Shown: positions 20,405 through 29,822 of the stretch, piece by piece | How the letters are laid out: every line of letters starts with the position of its first letter | Numbering within the stretch: position 1 is the first letter of the stretch | Notes under the pieces: generated by a model | Seen by the model: only the letters and a program-made list of their open reading frames with translations | What the model was told of the DNA's origin: nothing | Databases searched by the model: none | Translations under genes and position numbers: made by a program | From: Sporobolomyces roseus | Taxonomy: Eukaryota; Basidiomycota; Microbotryomycetes; Sporidiobolales; Sporidiobolaceae | Direction: 5' to 3' | DNA: 64,000 bases | NCBI GenBank assembly: GCA_016617785.1 | Contig: JADILM010000006.1 | Coordinates: forward strand, 1,240,001 to 1,304,000

Positions 20405-20959
20405 CTATGATCGAACCTGTTTCCTTTGTAGCTTGTCGAGCGTCGAGCAGTCAGAGTAAAGAGCCCAAGTACACGAACGGAGCCGTGTCTGCTTGATCGA
20501 AAGGAACTTCAAAGCGGAGAGAGCCCCAATAGTTCTGGAAGAGCCGAGAAGAGATGGACGAGTAATTTGAGAATAGAGAATAGAAAGTCGAAACGTTTCG
20601 AAGCGAGTCGACCAGAGTTTAGGAATCGAGCGAAACTTTCCTCTAGCGGTGTGAATTCGACATTGTCGAATCCGAAGGAAGAACAGGTTGAGGCTAGCCG
20701 ACGAGAAGTAGGCGGCGAGGAGAAGAGAGGGATTGTCTGAGTCGAAGCGGAGGCATGATAACGAAGGATTTGCTAGATGATTCAATGAGTAATTATTTCG
20801 ATTAGTTTTTGAGAGCTTATAAACAATGATGAAGAAAAACTAGGGTATCCTCCGCTCCTCCGCTCTTCCTTATCTTGCCGAGCACAACCTCCGTAATACG
20901 AATACGCCGTTATTCAGAATCTCCCCTCTCTTCGAACGCTCCACTATGATCCAACCTCT
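20405..20959. other. intergenic between membrane-protein gene and PIS1
   Basis: A minus-strand open frame at 20405-20785 spans much of this stretch but has no recognisable features, no start context and stops one base before the downstream ATG. I read it as the promoter of the membrane-protein gene plus the 3' UTR of PIS1. An AT-rich patch lies at about 20790-20850. Confidence 0.35.
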
Positions 20960-21926
20960 TCATTGTTGCTTAGCGTGTTGTAACTCCCATCGATCCTCTT
21001 GATCACTCTCGGTCAACAGTTTCGCTGCCTTCCAGAACTGTACTCCGTTGATGATCTGTTTTCCGGCCATGATTGGGAAAGTCGCGATTGCGAGTAGTTG
21101 AGGCCAGGAGATGGTCGCGATCCATTTGACGACGGAAGGAGGAAGGGTCTGAACGAAGGATGAGACGGAGGGTGGGAGTGCCGTGAGGTTGATTAAGGGT
21201 GTGTGGTAAGTGTTGAGAATGTAGAGGGCGACGAAGAAGAGTTCGTTGGCGGCGCAGAAGATGAAGAGGGTGCGCTATAGAGTTCATCTCATGTCAGTAA
21301 GAGCTAGAGTATAGAAGAGAGACGAACATCGACACACAGAGTTGTTGTAGTAAGACCAAAGAATCCAAGATTGCTTTTTCGTGACAGTTTTATGACTTCG
21401 GTTTCCGCTTGCGATAGAGCTGTCGCAAGATAGACCCGATTCAGCGACTGTCACGTGGAGAATAGAGAAGAGAAGGGTAATGACTTACGCATACATGTGA
21501 ATATAGTGAGAAGAGAAATCGAGGGAAATGAGGAATTGGAAGACGAGTGCGAGTCTCGGGTAGGCGGAAGCGAGGAAGCAGAGTAGACAACTCGTCATGC
21601 ACCTGTCTGTGACCATGTCGAGGATCGCACCGAATTTGCTCGTTTGTCCCAACGCTCTCGCTGCTTGACCGTCGACTGCGTCGAGTAATGCCGAAACACA
21701 GTACGCGACTGTACAGAATTTCGGATGGGTCGGCATATAAGTTAATGCGGCAGCTCCCAAGATTACTCGAGTATAACCTGCAGTAGAACGAGGAGGTTGA
21801 GAGATGTATCTTGTGAATGACGAAGATGAGAGAGAGGGAGAGCTAACCGATGAGATTGGGAACAAAGAGGAATACATTCTCGTTTGTACGAGGTCTGACT
21901 GGTTGTGGTGAAGGTGTTCTCGACAT
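20960..21926 (-). CDS. PIS1: CDP-diacylglycerol--inositol 3-phosphatidyltransferase (PI synthase)
   Basis: Makes phosphatidylinositol from CDP-diacylglycerol and inositol in the ER. Four exons join into about 250 residues: MSRTPSPQPVRPRTNENVF with the first helix, then the catalytic exon, an exon with YASIASGNRSHKTVTKKQ and LWSYYNNS, and the last exon starting RTLFIFCAANELFF. The CDP-alcohol phosphotransferase signature D-x2-D-G-x2-A-R-x8-G-x3-D-x3-D is complete (DAVDGQAARALG, then G-AIL-D-MVT-D). The HYIHMY and SHK motifs and the LWxYYN segment separate PI synthase from phosphatidylglycerol-phosphate or choline transferases. Several hydrophobic segments fit a multi-pass protein. The stop is TGA at 20960-20962. 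It shares a 254-base divergent promoter with PFS2. Very secure. Confidence 0.94.
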
Positions 21927-22180
21927 TGCTAGTAGACTGGTTCGAGTGGATTGAGTGTTTACCGAGGTCGAAGGAAGGAGTGGAGATATCGATGTAGATC
22001 TTTTGACGAGTCGCTATAGAGGTGCAAGGCGCGTCTGGAAGCTAGTCGAGTATCTCAATAAGGTCTAGCTGGTCTGTTCGAGGAGCGTAGTGATTGGTTA
22101 GAGTCTGGAAGCGATTCAATTCTCTCTCTCACTTTCACACTACTCTCTAACCTTCTCCACCCTCTCTACGAGCTGCTCTT
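21927..22180. promoter_or_regulatory. divergent promoter region PIS1 / PFS2
   Basis: The 254 bases between the two divergent start codons hold both promoters. A pyrimidine-rich tract near 22110-22165 lies just upstream of the PFS2 start. No specific factor site is recognisable. Confidence 0.4.
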
Positions 22181-24541
22181 ATGGCCGCAGTGGCCACATC
22201 TACTCCTTCAATAACCCCAAACCCATCACCATGGCAACCCAAGCATTTGCGAGATGATCCTGCCCCTCCTCCTCCCGACACAAGAGAAGATCAATTAGCT
22301 GCTCTCGCTGCACAAGAGAAGTTGGGTCATGATGGAAAGCGGCAACGAGTGAGAGCTAGGAGGACAGTAGATCCATTTGGAGGATTAGAGAGATGGAAGA
22401 TTGTGAGTTCCTTCACTAAACTTGAATCACTAGCTTTGCTGATTGTGTTTGATGTCTGCTTCGCAGTTCAAATCAGTAAGAGCTAGTATGAGGGATGAGC
22501 TATTCGTGCGGAATCAACCGAGTTACTTGATCGATGCGAGTCCAATCTTTCTCTCTCTTCGTTCTCTCTTTCGCATACTCATCTGGAATCCTATTCTAGC
22601 TACTACCACCGCACGCCTACAACAACTTCTCGACCTCCTTCTGCACTCGCTACGCTCATACCTCGACCAACAAGATTCGTTGTCCCGTCAATATCGCTAC
22701 TGTGAGTTCGAATAACTCAATCTTACCTGTTCACAGAGCTGACAGACTCCGACGCTGAAGTTCACTCCCGACGCGAGACGTATCTTGACTGGATCAACGA
22801 GTGGAGAATTCACGTTATGGAATGGGTTGACATTTAATTTCGAAACTATTCTCCAAGTAAGTCGATCGATCTGGTAAGCGTCTATTTGACTTGCGCTGAT
22901 CAGGGTCCTCGTCCTTACAGGCCCACGACTCGGCTGTTCGAGCTCTATCATGGTCTAATTCCGGACAATGGCTACTCTCGACGGACAACTCAGGTCTCAT
23001 CAAGTATTTCCAACCCAACATGAACAATCTGCAGATCTTTCAGGGACACAACGAGGCGATTCGGGATGTCAGTTGGGCACCGAATGACGAGAGGTTCTGT
23101 ACGGGAGGTGATGATGGTGTGATCAAGATTTGGAATTTCGAGAGAATGAAAGAGGAGAAAGTTTTGACTGGTTAGTCTCCTCTTCTGCTTAGATCAAACC
23201 AAAAGTAGATTAGCTAATCGGGTAGAGGATGGTCTAACAGGTCACGGATGGGATGTCAAGTGTGTGAAATGGCATCCTACGAAAGGATTGCTCGCTTCGG
23301 GATCAAAAGATAATTTAGTCAAATTCTGGGATCCTCGAACAAGTACAGTTCTCACTACTCTGTGCGCTCACCTTTCGGATCAGACAGTCTTGTCGAGAGA
23401 TAGTGCTAATCTTGTTGGTTGAGTGCAGACATGGACACAAGAATACGATTCAAGCTTTACAATGGTCTCCGAATGGTCACATGGTCGCTACCGCTTCTCG
23501 AGATCAACTCATCAAGGTGTTTGATATTCGAGCGATGAAGGAATTGGTCACTTTACGAGGTCACAAGAAGGAAGTTTGCTGTACGTTCCTCCTCTCCTCT
23601 AACTCTCCTTCGACTCTCGTCAATTGACGCCTTCTCCTCGTTCGCAGCAATCGCATGGCACCCTATTCACTCCGATATCCTTACATCAGGGGGATCAGAA
23701 GGATCGATTCTCCACTGGTCTCTCCCCGATCCTTCACCGAAAGAAACCCTCGAATTCGCACACGACTCGAACGTCTGGTCTCTCGCCTATCACCCTCTCG
23801 GACACATCCTAGTCAGTGCGAGTAACGATCATACGACGAGGTTCTGGAGTCGAGGGAGACCGGGAATCAGGGTGAAAGCGGATAGATTCCATGTTGGGAA
23901 AGAGAGGGCAAGGGAGATCGGAGAGGAAATGGACAATCCTGCTATGGAAGATGGTCAGCTCCACGCTCCTTCGTCTCGATTTGCCCGATTGCGAAGCTGG
24001 AGGGAAACTGACGATTCCTTTCTGAACTCTTTCGAAAACAGAACGAGATGATTTCGCATTACCTGGATTACAACATCAACAAAGAGGACAGAACGGAGGA
24101 GGAGCGCCACGCAACAATTACTCTGGAGCTCTACCATCTTTCGGAAATCAAAATCGACCACCTCCAACTCTGAACGGTCCTCTACCAGGCTTCAATTCTG
24201 ATCCGTCGATGGGTCGAGTACCGATGCCACCTCCACCTCCAATGCCTCTCCCTGGATTCGGAGGCCCTCCACCTTCGAACGCGATGATGGGAGGAGGAAA
24301 CGAAGGGTTCATTCCTGGATTCGGGAGACCCCCGAATCCTCAAATGCAAATGATGAACGGCCCACCACCTGGAATGAACATGAATGGACCACCACCGGGA
24401 ATGGGAGGAGGAATTGGAAGGAGAGGTGGACCTTTACCATCTCAACAAGATGCGTTAGAAAGAGTAGCGGGACCAGGGGCGGGAGGTCAAAGAAGATGGG
24501 GTGGCGGCGGAGGACAAGGACAAGGAGGCTTGCCGTATTAG
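22181..24541 (+). CDS. PFS2: Polyadenylation factor subunit Pfs2 / WDR33-type WD40 protein
   Basis: A scaffold of the cleavage and polyadenylation factor; the human orthologue WDR33 contacts the AAUAAA signal. Exons join into about 600 residues. The N-terminal block has [16 protein letters not shown], then [15 protein letters not shown] and [14 protein letters not shown]. Seven WD repeats follow ([90 protein letters not shown]). The C-terminal third is Gly/Pro/Met-rich, which is typical of fungal Pfs2. The joint between LID and LLPP works only with a GC-AG intron (22536-22599). The match to the family is strong throughout. Confidence 0.95.
22536..22599 (+). other. PFS2: GC-AG intron in PFS2
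   Basis: The conserved Pfs2 sequence requires phase-0 joining of ...SYLI-Asp (ending 22535) to LLPPHAY (from 22600). The bases at the donor are GCGAGT and the acceptor is TTCTAG. The nearby GT (22540-22541) would shift the frame and destroy the LLPP motif. Confidence 0.75.
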
Positions 24542-25077
24542 AGAACGGGGGAAAGTGCGAAATGAATCGTTCGACACTTGGTCAGAGTAAGTCTAGGAGA
24601 GCTCGAATGGCTGAACTCTGAACGCTGTGCACGCTTTGCTGGAGCCTTGATTGTATGCGTATGACTCGAAGCTCAGACATTGCGAGGCGAAAGGTTTTCG
24701 ATGCAGGGAAAGATTGGCGTTTCCACTTTTCTTCTCTCTCTGTTCTGCTTGCTCTCTTGCTTCTGCCCCTTGACTTCCATTCTGCTTCCTTGCTCGATTA
24801 ATTCTATCGGTCACATCAAAGCAGGTGAGCATTTCTCTTTTCGATGCCAGCGAAGAAAGCGAACTGACCCAAAATTTTCGACTTTCTTCCTCTGCTCTTC
24901 TCCCTCACAAACTTCCCTCTCTTCACGATCACCTCTCTACACGCTATTTATTGTACGTACTTGCCGGATACGACATCAGTCCTCTACTAGCAACTTCATC
25001 ACGTCTCCTCTTCATCTTCTTGGAACCTTTTCCCTTCATCACCCCGTCATCGCAAATCTTCTTTCCACAGTCTCAAT
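24542..25077. other. intergenic; 3' flank of PFS2 and 5' region of next gene
   Basis: About 535 bases with only short open frames. A good acceptor (TTCCACAG) eight bases before the ATG at 25078 suggests that the next gene has a spliced 5' UTR starting in this interval. No coding signal is seen. Confidence 0.4.
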
Positions 25078-26221
25078 ATGCCTCACAGATTAGCGCTACT
25101 ACAGAAAAGACTACGTCGTCAATCAGGTTCTCGAGAGAAAGAACAAGCGGGCCCCTCGAATCAAGCAGCCCGCGAAGTAGCAAAACCAGCTGATCGTTCT
25201 CCTAATCTCTGTGAGTCTTACACACTCCCCGTCGTTCGGCGTTTCGGACTGAGTGTACTGACTAGCTCGTTGTGGACTAGCACCTCCCGCTTCCCCTCGA
25301 ACGAAACCTAGCTTCTCACTTTCCTCCCTCTCTTTCCGACGCCCGAGTGTCAGTGCTCCCTCGAACTCGCTCCCTCCTTCGATTACTTCGCCTAAGACCC
25401 CAACGCCCCCGTCTCTCATCGCGAGACCACCTTGGACCTCGGAAGAACCGAGGGAACAAACTCTTCGCATCGAAATGCCTCCTCGTCCGGACTTCTCGCA
25501 ATACGACACCTCTCCTCTCCTCGAACGTCCACCTTCACCTCTTGTACTCAACGAAGCGACCTCAACCAGCAGTCTATCCGGAACACCTTACGAAGAATCA
25601 CCTTCTCCACTCTCTTCGACCTATCACCCTCCCTCTTCTTTCAGCTATTTCAATCTATCGAGGAGAGAGTTTCATCTTCCTTCACCCTCCGCTGCTTCGA
25701 CGTCTCGCATCAACCTTCTACAACGCGAGAATGAGCCTCGTTCCCATTTCTCAAGTTGGGGTACTTCCCTCGCCGGAACTTCGAGATACAACATGTCGCT
25801 TCAAGGAAATGAGGAGGGTTCGAGTTCGAATGGATCTCGTGAGTCGAATCGCTCCCGTCGCTCTCGTCAATCTCGAGACAGTCCTAGCGGCATTCCAGAA
25901 TCGCTCAACAAGGAGATCCCTAATATCGAAGAACAAAATCGTTTCTCCGTCCCTTCGTCCTCTGCTGCTGCCAGTCCCTCTTCGATAAATGGTCGTTCGC
26001 CACCTCGTCCCCGACTCATTCGCTCCTCGACGACTTCGGCAGTACTACATCAAGATCGGCGAATCACTTGTCAAGAATTCCTCAATTCGCCGCTTCGTTC
26101 GCACGAGTTCTGTCATTCATCCGAGGAAGAATCTCAAGCGCACGACTTGAACGGTATTAGAGTGACGTTGAAGTCAGACGAGAAGCGGGAGCAGGTGGAA
26201 GAAGGAGGAGACAAGGCTTGA
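25078..26221 (+). CDS. unknown Ser/Pro-rich disordered protein
   Basis: Two exons (25078-25210 and 25281-26221) join in frame to about 357 residues. The N-terminus MPHRLALLQKRLRRQSGSRE is a short basic helix. Almost all the rest is Ser/Pro/Arg-rich low complexity, with possible phosphorylation motifs such as SPKTPTPP, RPPSPL, NRSRRSRQSRDSP and RSPPRPRLIRSS. A more ordered stretch near the end (TCQEFLNSPLRSHEF) and an acidic tail follow. There is no signal peptide, membrane helix or enzyme motif. The composition suggests a regulatory or scaffold protein under kinase control, but that is inference. An alternative is a longer gene with additional 5' exons. Confidence 0.65.
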
Positions 26222-26230
26222 GAATGGAGA

Positions 26231-26264
26231 GAAACGAGAAACGAGGAACGAGGAACGAGAAACG
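26231..26264. repeat. degenerate 7-base tandem repeat (RAACGAG)
   Basis: Five near-identical copies of GAAACGA/GGAACGA follow the stop of the Ser-rich gene. This simple repeat lies in the presumed 3' UTR. Confidence 0.75.
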
Positions 26265-26496
26265 ATTCTTGACCTTGCACATAGATAGATTTACTGGTAT
26301 ATAGCCTCATCATAGTCTCTTGTGCATTTGAAACGGTGGCTGTACGTCCAAGAGAAGGTGTTGCGTTGGCTTGCGATGAGAAAGTTTCTTTCGTAATTCT
26401 CTCGCTCGAAGTCTTGCGCTTTCTCTCCCACACACTTCGCTCGTTCATCTCGCTATCCTCTCAAACACGTGTTCACACTCCGTCTTCGTACCCACT

Positions 26497-27953
26497 ATGA
26501 CTGCTCGACTTACACAAACTTCGCACTCACTTCAAGTTCCTCGTTCTCAAACTCCGCTCAATTCTTCTCACTTCTCTCAAAGTACTCGCTCAAACACTCT
26601 CAAAAGTAGTACCCGAACCTACTACCAGACTCCGAAGAGTACGTCCAGCTCCTCGGCCTTCAAGCGAGAACAATTTGACCTTACTTCGTTTCGCTAATCT
26701 CGCTCTCTGTGCTTTCGTCGATAGAATCGATCAAACCTCCTTCGCTCACTTCGCTTTCGATCAAACAATATCGCAAGCCGCAAGTCAGGTTCGCGAGATC
26801 AACCGAGCAAGTGAGAACATCGAGGTTTGACGGAAGATGGGAGGAGGAAGAAGCCTGGAGTGATGAGAGTAGCTCGAATTTGGGGGATGGCGACGACGAG
26901 TTGATGCGCTTGCTCGGGATCGGAGATGGGGAGAAACGAGGAGTTGGGTAAGCTTCAGAGGTAGACAGAAAGCCGCTGACAAGAATTAAGCTGATCTCAG
27001 CTTTCATTGCCTCCTTTCCTTACAGCCTTCAAGTCGACAGGGTTCATCGTAGGAGAGTTCAGAAATGCTTCTCACGACTCAAGCGAGGTGAGCTCTAGGA
27101 GACAGGCTTCCGGGCGGCTATGACCTCTTTTCGATGTTTGCGCTGACCAGGTCGGATTGCTGTCAGGTTCTCTTCAATCTGCTCCCGTCATCGATCACAA
27201 AGCTTTCTCTCGAGTCTCTTTCCGCAGCGAAAGTAGGAGCTTCCGAATCGTCAAGACCTTGTCCGAAGATTCTGTCAATGCTTTAACGTGAGTCGTGCAG
27301 TTCCTTTCTTCCCTTCACTAGCGGGAGGCTGAATGGTGTGTCTGCGCCCAGAAACGTCCTCGAGAGCTATTCTTCGGTAGCTATTGCACATCAAGTATAT
27401 TTGCAAAACGACAAAGGAAAGCTCGTTCAATTGCTCACGAAATCGGTGTGTTGCTTTTCGTTTGCATTCAATCAAGCTCTGTGATAGCTTACATCCGCTT
27501 AAATCGACTAGAAGGATCTCTCGGGTGCTGTTGAGAAGCTGCGCTCGATCAACGCGAGACTCGTCGCTTCGAAACTCGAAACGAAGACTCAGCTCACCAA
27601 GATCCGTACGTTCCCTTGTCGCTGGACGTGGTTTGCGTCGTTCGCATGGAGGAAATACTGATGTAGCTCCGAGGCGGCCATCGACTGCTGCGGTTCTCGT
27701 CGCTTTCACAGATCTCGCAACTCAAGCTGAACTTTCGCGAATCACAAAACTCTGGGAAGAAGCGAGACCTCAATACTTCACCGCCTTGCAAGCCACCTCT
27801 GGCCCTCCTGCTCGTTCGTGCTCAAAGGGTACAGGAGCAATCGGAGGAGACGGGATCGAAGCGATGTTGATGTCGCTGTTGGGAGGAGAAGCGAAGGAGA
27901 TCGACCGTTCAGAACAGGCAACATCGACGAGGGGTAGGAGACGCCTTGTATAG
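26497..27953 (+). CDS. unknown coiled-coil protein with Ser/Thr-rich N-terminus
   Basis: At least seven exons join in frame. The N-terminal exon is Ser/Thr/Gln-rich (MTARLTQTSHSLQVPRSQTP), with a basic, TPK-containing end. The next exon has acidic patches and KQYRKPQVRFARSTEQVRTS. Later exons form a helical region (VDRVHRRRVQKCFSRLKR; SVNALT; YSSVAIAHQVYLQNDKGKL; LSGAVEKLRSINARLVASKL; ATQAELSRITKLWEEARPQY) that looks like coiled coil. The end is Gly/Ala/Arg-rich. In the exon after the intron at about 27090, the acceptor at ...CTGTCAG is required; the earlier AG gives a stop. A disordered basic N-terminus plus coiled coil is common in kinetochore and spindle-pole proteins, but there is no diagnostic motif and I name no family. 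Confidence 0.68.
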
Positions 27954-28397
27954 TAGCTATCGACGATGTGTCTTCGGAACGAGGAGGAGAAGGGCTTGAT
28001 GAAGGCTTGATCGAGACGGTAGTGTCGCGAAATATGTCTACTCGTCGAAAGTGTCTGTATGTCGATAGCTTGTTGTTGTCGTAGTAAGTAGTAGTCTGTA
28101 GTAAGTTCGTAACGCAGTCTCTAGTCTTTACTTAGTCTGCTCGGTCGGGAAGAGATCTTGCGATTCTTCGCGATCTCAGTCAACTTCGCGCACAGGCTGC
28201 GTGGTCGACCTCGGGTGCTCTTGATCTCATTCCGTCTACAGGAAGGCTCCACTCTACTAGCTCTCTCTCGTTCCTCCAGAATCCCCTGTCGGACAGTCGT
28301 CGAAGAAAGAAAAGAGATGCTCGTCGAATGCCTGTCGAAAGAGCTTTAGGTGAAGGACAAAACTGGCAATGCACATTTAAGGAACTGCAAGAATTGT
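27954..28397. other. convergent 3' region
   Basis: About 445 bases between two converging stop codons. It holds a small tandem-like GTAGTAAGTAGTAGTCTGTAG run at 28080-28100 and short chance open frames. Presumed 3' UTRs. Confidence 0.4.
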
Positions 28398-28789
28398 TTA
28401 ATCGAAGAGTCCGAAACCCACTGCGAGAGAGAGAGAGAAGGAGAGAAAAGAGTCAGTCGTGATTTCGAAAGTAGTCAATTTTCGAAAACTTGAGAGGAAA
28501 CGTAGTTAGCTCACTGTCGTCATCCGATTCTTCTTTTTCCTCGACCTTGTCTTCCTTCTTCTCCTCAGCGGCATCACCTCCAGCAGCAGCGGAAGCTCCT
28601 CCAGCAGCGGCAGGGGCGGCTCCTCCAGCTCCAACGTTGCTAAACATAATTTTCAATCCCAAATTGAAGTTTCGAGTCGAGAGTAGAGCATAGGAGGGAT
28701 GTGTGTGAAGTAGGGTAATCTCATCAGCTTAGTATTGTAATACAGCGCGAGAGTGGGCTTACGTGAGGAGGTCCTTGATGTCCTTACCC

Positions 28790-28828
<39 letters not shown>

Positions 28829-29005
28829 GCCTCGACCTTGGCGGCGTTGGTGAGAGTGGTGAGCTTGTCGGCCTGTAAGAATCACCGCTTCTCGTCACTT
28901 TCCCTTCTTGTCGGGAGGTGAACGAAAGTGGAAACTTACGGTGATCTCGACACCCTCGTCAGCGAGGATGAGAGCCGCGTAGGTGAAGGCGAGTTCGGCA
29001 GACAT
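28398..29005 (-). CDS. RPP1: 60S acidic ribosomal protein P1
   Basis: P1 pairs with P2 on the ribosomal stalk, where the tails recruit elongation factors. Four exons join to about 107 residues. The N-terminal dimerisation domain reads [19 protein letters not shown], then [17 protein letters not shown] and [20 protein letters not shown]. An Ala/Gly hinge, an acidic block [17 protein letters not shown] and the universal tail MGFGLFD follow. The start [11 protein letters not shown] marks P1 rather than P2. The tail is encoded by a separate 23-base last exon (28398-28420) after a 94-base intron; if that intron were kept, the protein would end in an unrelated sequence. The gene reads away from a roughly 800-base upstream interval that should hold its promoter. 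Confidence 0.96.
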
Positions 29006-29822
29006 GCTGATCACAGGTGGAAGTCGGTGGTAGGTGAGGTTGAAAGGTGAATTTGAGGGAGATGAGGAAAATAATCAGTGTCTGTTCGAACTCGATGGAA
29101 ACGCTCACTGGTGACCCTGGACTGCTCTATAATCAATCCATCATGCCTATTGTACTGCCCTACACTCGGTTGTACTCCCCTGGACCTTTCCTCGCCGATC
29201 TTTCCTTCCAACTCGATCAAAAATCCTTCCCTGTGCTCCGATTGACCTGGTTGACTGTCGAGTTGGCTTGTAGTTGTGCTGGTGGTGTAGACTTACATGT
29301 TTGAAGGCTTCGAGGAACTTAGACCGAAAGGTACCAGCAAACTTGGAGAAGGCAGAAGAGGAGCAGATTTTTCAGCTTGTGCAACCCAAATTTCAAGCGC
29401 GTGAGGGAAAATTCATTGCTTCTTCGTCGCAAGTCTCGCAACAACATCGACTGAATCTTCGCCAGTTCACAGAGTGGACACACTGAAACGAATAGCGCAA
29501 CATGAACGACAGGCATTGTGTAATAGCGTAGAAATCGCAGCATGTTTAGACACAAAAGAAAAGTAGAGACGAGAAAAGAGAAGAAGAACCACGAGAAGAC
29601 GATGAAAGAGGGAAAGAGCTAAAGTAACAAAGGGGAGAGATAGAGAAACGAAAGCTGAGAGGGTATAATTTTCCTTCATTCACCTTTTCCCCCTTTCGAA
29701 AAATGATCACGACTGCGGGTAAAGAGAAAACAAACGACGACGAGAGACTACTAGACAGGGGGAGAGGGAGGAGAGATGAATAGACACAAGGTGAAGGGAG
29801 GAAGACAGGCGTTCGGAAGGGA
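29006..29822. other. intergenic: RPP1 promoter and RTS1 3' flank
   Basis: About 815 bases with no coherent coding sequence. Minus-strand start of P1 is at one end and the RTS1 stop at the other. A long purine-rich stretch (GA-rich on the plus strand) covers about 29550-29800. Short open frames here have no splice continuation. Confidence 0.4.

Noticed and set aside
20405..20785. 126-residue minus-strand open frame upstream of the membrane-protein gene
   Set aside because: Ser/Arg/Leu-rich without features. It ends in a stop next to the following ATG, so it is not a 5' exon in that frame.
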